Part shown: piece by piece, positions 6,940 through 10,449 of the stretch | How the letters are laid out: each line of letters opens with the position of its first letter | How positions within the stretch are numbered: the stretch's first letter is position 1 | Assembly (NCBI GenBank): GCA_029747585.1 | Contig: JAPEVF010000488.1 | Span: 24,186-34,634, forward strand | DNA from: Pleurotus djamor | Taxonomy: Eukaryota > Basidiomycota > Agaricomycetes > Agaricales > Pleurotaceae | Reading direction: 5' to 3' | DNA: 10,449 nt | The notes under the pieces: generated by a model | The model's input: only the letters and a program-made list of their open reading frames with translations | Database searches by the model: none | What the model was told of the DNA's origin: nothing | Translations under genes and position numbers: made by a program

Positions 6940-9900
6940 TTATATACAACATCCCAACGCAGAAACGAAATCCCTGATAGGCCTATGTTCCGAGAGTCTC
7001 AACGCCATCTCCAAGCACTCTCGCTCCTTGTCTTTACGGCCCTGTAGCCCATACGCTTTGGCTAGATAGTACCAAGCCTCTGGGACATCCCATCCAGAGC
7101 CTTGGGTCAATTCTGACAAAATGCCAGCAGCCAAATCAATATGATCGAGGTGAATCCCTCCCTCCCTAGGTGTTAGATAAAGACGACAAAGATGGACCGA
7201 GGCGGACACATTGTCTGTGTCAAGGAAGAGCCCCTTTTGAAGAGCGTCTATGGCGTGTCGATGATGATTGAGAGCACTATAGTATAATCCGAGCTGGAAA
7301 GGATATAAATGCAAGTACCACGTAGGTGAAACGAACGACAAACGTACCTGGATCCAAACATTGGGATTATCTTCGTCTCGAACCTCGGCTTCTTGAATTG
7401 CACCTTTCGCTTGTTCAATCTTACCCAGTCGCCGGAAAGTAGCGGCTGACATCAACCACAAGTCGCTCAGAAGGGTATTTTCCTTCTGAGCCCTACCGCC
7501 AGGCTTCTTCAAGGCCTCCAAGTTGGGGAGAGAGGGTGGAGGTGGTGGTGGCGGAGATTCAATGAACGAGTTGGAATCTTGAGACTGGATGATCGAACTG
7601 ATTCGCCGCCTGGAGTGAATAGAGGAGGCTTGGTATGACGACGGTTTCAATGCAGCATGGAAGTCTACCTGAGCTCAGCCTCGAAATCGCGCGCAAATGA
7701 ATAAAAAAGTAACGAACCTGGCGTTGAGGTGGATCGCCTCATAGGGCCATTTCTTACAACACCATTCCCAATTTTCTTGGATATAGTAGTGATAGTGGCC
7801 TGTCCCTTGTGCACTCCGCTTTTTACAAATTGCTGTACGCGCTTCGTGGACTTTTTGGAACTGTCCCTCTCACTTGAATGGGACCTCTTGTGAACCTGTA
7901 GTCGAGGTATATGCGTGTGTCGGTGATCACTCGAGTTCTCATAAATGCTTCCTTGATGGTTAGTCCCAATCGTATCAGCGGTCTCTGTATCGGAGGAGGT
8001 ACGATTAGATTTGGAAAAAGGTTGATGGGGCGTATCAGGGGTGGCAGGAAGGATATTGATGGGTATTGGCGGAGGAAGGGAGTGTGCTGGGGGAACGATC
8101 TCCACCGTCGGGGTGCTGGGGTGGGAGGATGTCGGTATGGGGCTGGGGAACCCCATCCAATGACCTTCGTTCTGATCAAATCAATGAGGAGACGGACAAA
8201 TATAAAGGAAGGGCCTGACCCTGTCTCGGAACGATACCCCTCTTCTCTGCAATCCAGGAAAAGACATCCAACCATTTCACCTCTGCAATTTCTGCGCCTT
8301 CAACGTATTCAGCGATTGCAGCCCGTGTCATTCGAAGTTGCAGAGCGAACTCGAATTGATCCTGCTCAGAAGGTCTGGGATAATCAGTCACAGGTGCTAG
8401 AAGGGTATCCGAAGGCGGTAGAGTGCATGCCCCGGAGGGTATCAGCGGAAGGGGCTCGATATCCTGCGTCCTGCTGCTACCAGAAGCACTCGGTGCATAT
8501 GCGGGATGATGGAAGAACTGCCCATTGCCGATACTCTCCGATGAAATGTGACCATTTCGACTTCTTTGCGATACACCGTTCATCGCAGCATCAAGGCTGT
8601 TCCGAGGGTTTGCAACCGTCGGAGTGGAGTTTTCGTCCTGAATCCCTTGCTCGGTAGCGTCCTCGTCTTCTGCTGCCTCACCGATGTCAGCCCCGCTATC
8701 CAAGATTTCCATCGCAGCTTGCCACTTCTCCGCGCCAGAAAGTAGTAAACCCATTAAATGCCAATACCGTAACTCCCCTGGATCAGTCTCCATGGCTTGC
8801 CCGGCATACACGATGGCTTGGTCGAGATCTTGAGCAGGTCCAGGGCGAGCGAAGGATAAGGCTAAATGATAAGCAGCGGCGGGCGTTGGGAAAACATCGA
8901 GTGAGCGAAGTAGATGTGTGTGAGACAGTGCAAGATTGGCAGGCCGAGAGTATGGATCATTTGCTAGAGATTGGGCGGGATTTAGTAACGCTGGAAAGCC
9001 TTGAACGGAGTCAAACCTTTTAGTGCAAGGGTACTACGCCATACGCCTTCCGCTAGTTCCACCGCAGCGACGAGGTCATGATCTTCTGAAGGGAGTCTTG
9101 TCCGAGCTTTGGCTATGATATCTCCGACTTCCTTAAGATCATCCATATACTTTGCTTCCTTAGAAACACTTGCCAACTTGCATAGCATCCTAGCTCCTCG
9201 AGTCAAAGTCTCCACCCAATGCCTGTCTGTATCCACATCGACAGATAGCGCTGTTTCTGTTTCTGTTTCTGTTTCCTCAGCATTACGAGATGAGGAAACA
9301 GATTTCCCACTATCACTCATCAAGGTTTGATATGCCTTTCCAACGACCTGTATGTATAATCGTAGAGTCCGCTTCGCTAGAGACGCGTCGCCGGAAACGT
9401 AGAAAAGACGCGACATGTGTCGATATATGCGTGGACAATTGAAGGTAAGCCTTGTGGCCCACCAGAGCACCTGTGAGAGTTGAGTTATTACCATCACCGA
9501 ATGTATGATGAACGTACATCAATAACCCACCCACAATGCTCACCAACTGCACTGCCGGCTTCCCAGACAGCCACACAGGAATCCACAAAGTCTTCTACTT
9601 TAATGTTGCGTTCACCCGCACGCGGAAATTGTGTGCAGACGTCCAAGACAGAACGGTATTCCTGGGCAACAGCTCTCGCTACATGAAGCCACTGTGGAGA
9701 CTTGTTGTCGCGAGACTGGATACTTGACGGGGTTTTAGGTCGCCCTAAACTTGGTACATGAGGCGAACCATATAAAACCACTAGAGCGCGAAGATGCAGC
9801 GATAAGATGATGCTTCGATGCTGAGTTCGAAAAGAAGGGGGCCAGTAAACGCTGCACGCCATGTAATGCTTCAACCAAAGCCAGATACAATCGACGCGTG

Positions 9901-10449
9901 ACAAGTCCATGCATCGTAGGTTCCCCGAGGTAGCGCACAAGGCCACGGCACGCCAGATCAGCCTTTCTATCCATCGCCATAATTCACGAAAATGGGAGAA
10001 GTTCATGTTCAGTTGACCAGTATGAGCGGCTATGGAAACCATTTCTGACTCGAAAAGGCTGAGGAGTGGCAAAGCTCCTCCGTAGGCCCTCAGAGGGACG
10101 AGCGAAGAGGAATCGTCGGAAAGCTTTTCATATGACATGCCTGGATAAAATATGGTAGCCGGGCTACAACGAGTTTATGGGGAACGCACCTTGGAGACAT
10201 AAACTCCGAAAAGTCTCTGTCATGGCCCAAGCCCTTCCATCCTTGATTTCATCGATGGACACAGTAGACCCGGTCGGCAAAGTACCACTGACCGATGACA
10301 CCGATGCATCTGGGGTTTGCAAGGACAAGGTATTAGAGCGTAAAGATGCGGGAATTTCTGGTATGTGATTTGTTATATGGGAAACGTCGGGGACCTTGCT
10401 GAAATGCGATATACACTCTTCAGGCCTATTAAGGGCGTAGGCGTAGTAG
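6940..10449 (-). CDS. YPP1: Ypp1/TTC7-type TPR protein, C-terminal ~1,065 codons, start beyond the right edge
   Basis: In yeast, Ypp1 bridges the plasma-membrane anchor Efr3 and the PI 4-kinase Stt4, controlling PI4P synthesis at the cell cortex; TTC7 does this in animals. Exons in transcript order: 10449-10190, 10140-9518, 9470-9017, 8963-8220, 8164-7718, 7664-7348, 7293-6940. Introns are 47-55 nt and all phases agree. The first visible exon carries Y-Y-A-Y-A-L-N-R-P and D-G-R-A-W-A-M-T-E, typical of the N-terminal alpha-helical repeats of the family. The middle has helical pairs such as A-A-A-Y-H-L-A-L-S-F-A-R-P and D-Q-A-I-V-Y-A-G-Q-A-M. A long disordered stretch (about 8690-8380 and 8150-7510, Ser/Pro/Asn rich, including seven prolines in a row) interrupts the repeats. 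The C-terminus has clear TPRs: L-M-S-A-A-T-F-R-R-L-G-K, V-W-I-Q-L-G-L-Y-Y-S-A-L-N, and E-A-W-Y-Y-L-A-K-A-Y-G-L-Q-G. The intron 8964-9016 has a TACTAA branch site. The protein N-terminus is missing only because the window ends. Confidence 0.9.
7294..7347 (-). other. Stop-free 54-nt intron in the Ypp1-type gene
   Basis: Minus-strand donor GTACGT and acceptor CCAG. Length is a multiple of three and there is no in-frame stop, so retention would add 18 residues inside a C-terminal TPR. Splicing restores N-V-W-I-Q-L-G-L-Y-Y-S, a normal TPR helix, so removal is the likely main form. Confidence 0.8.
7534..7554 (-). repeat. Seven-proline coding tract
   Basis: A trinucleotide-like run encodes seven consecutive prolines in the disordered linker of the Ypp1-type protein, just before its C-terminal TPR block. 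Confidence 0.75.
9251..9274. repeat. (CTGTTT)4 coding microsatellite
   Basis: Four perfect hexamers on the plus strand. On the coding minus strand they give alternating Glu-Thr residues in a loop of the Ypp1-type protein. The 6-bp unit means length changes keep the frame. Confidence 0.9.

Noticed and set aside
7911..8657. 248-codon plus-strand open frame
   Set aside because: It lies entirely opposite exons of the Ypp1-type gene; the minus strand carries the coherent TPR protein, so this is a shadow.

Overview
The window looks like nuclear DNA of a filamentous basidiomycete, probably an Agaricomycete. The genes are packed closely and split by many very short introns of 47-66 nt. Their products are types common in mushroom-forming fungi: a microsomal P450, an SC15-like secreted protein, a signal-anchored single-pass membrane protein with a PPxY-containing tail, and a Ypp1/TTC7-type TPR protein. 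None of the species-level placement was checked by search.

Layout. (1) 121-2234, plus strand: a ten-exon cytochrome P450. Once spliced it reads open for 538 codons with every P450 signature present, although the raw DNA looks broken because of many single N bases, a 19-nt micro-exon and a GC-AG intron through the heme motif. (2) 2798-3341, plus: a six-cysteine small secreted protein of 125 aa, behind a clear TATA box, whose ATG appears to be split by an intron. (3) 3342-4373: about 1 kb with no confident gene. It holds a weak, probably broken minus-strand coding signal (3894-4125) and the promoter of the next gene. (4) 4374-5122, plus: a 191-aa cysteine-free secreted protein with a hydrophobic C-terminal half, matching the description of Schizophyllum SC15. 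(5) 5581-6903, plus: signal peptide, beta-rich ectodomain, one membrane span and a cytosolic tail ending in PPPPY. It has one probable 1-base sequence error next to the N at 6123. (6) 6940-10449, minus, running off the right edge: the C-terminal ~1,065 codons of a Ypp1-type protein in seven exons, converging tail to tail with gene 5.

Genes 2, 4 and 5 are all secreted or surface-displayed, so the middle of the window is a small run of cell-surface/secretome genes between a P450 and a conserved housekeeping gene. I see no sign of a biosynthetic cluster, transposon, RNA gene or CRISPR array. The most informative results are structural: intron placements that simple ORF calling misses, and N bases in the P450 that follow the codon frame.
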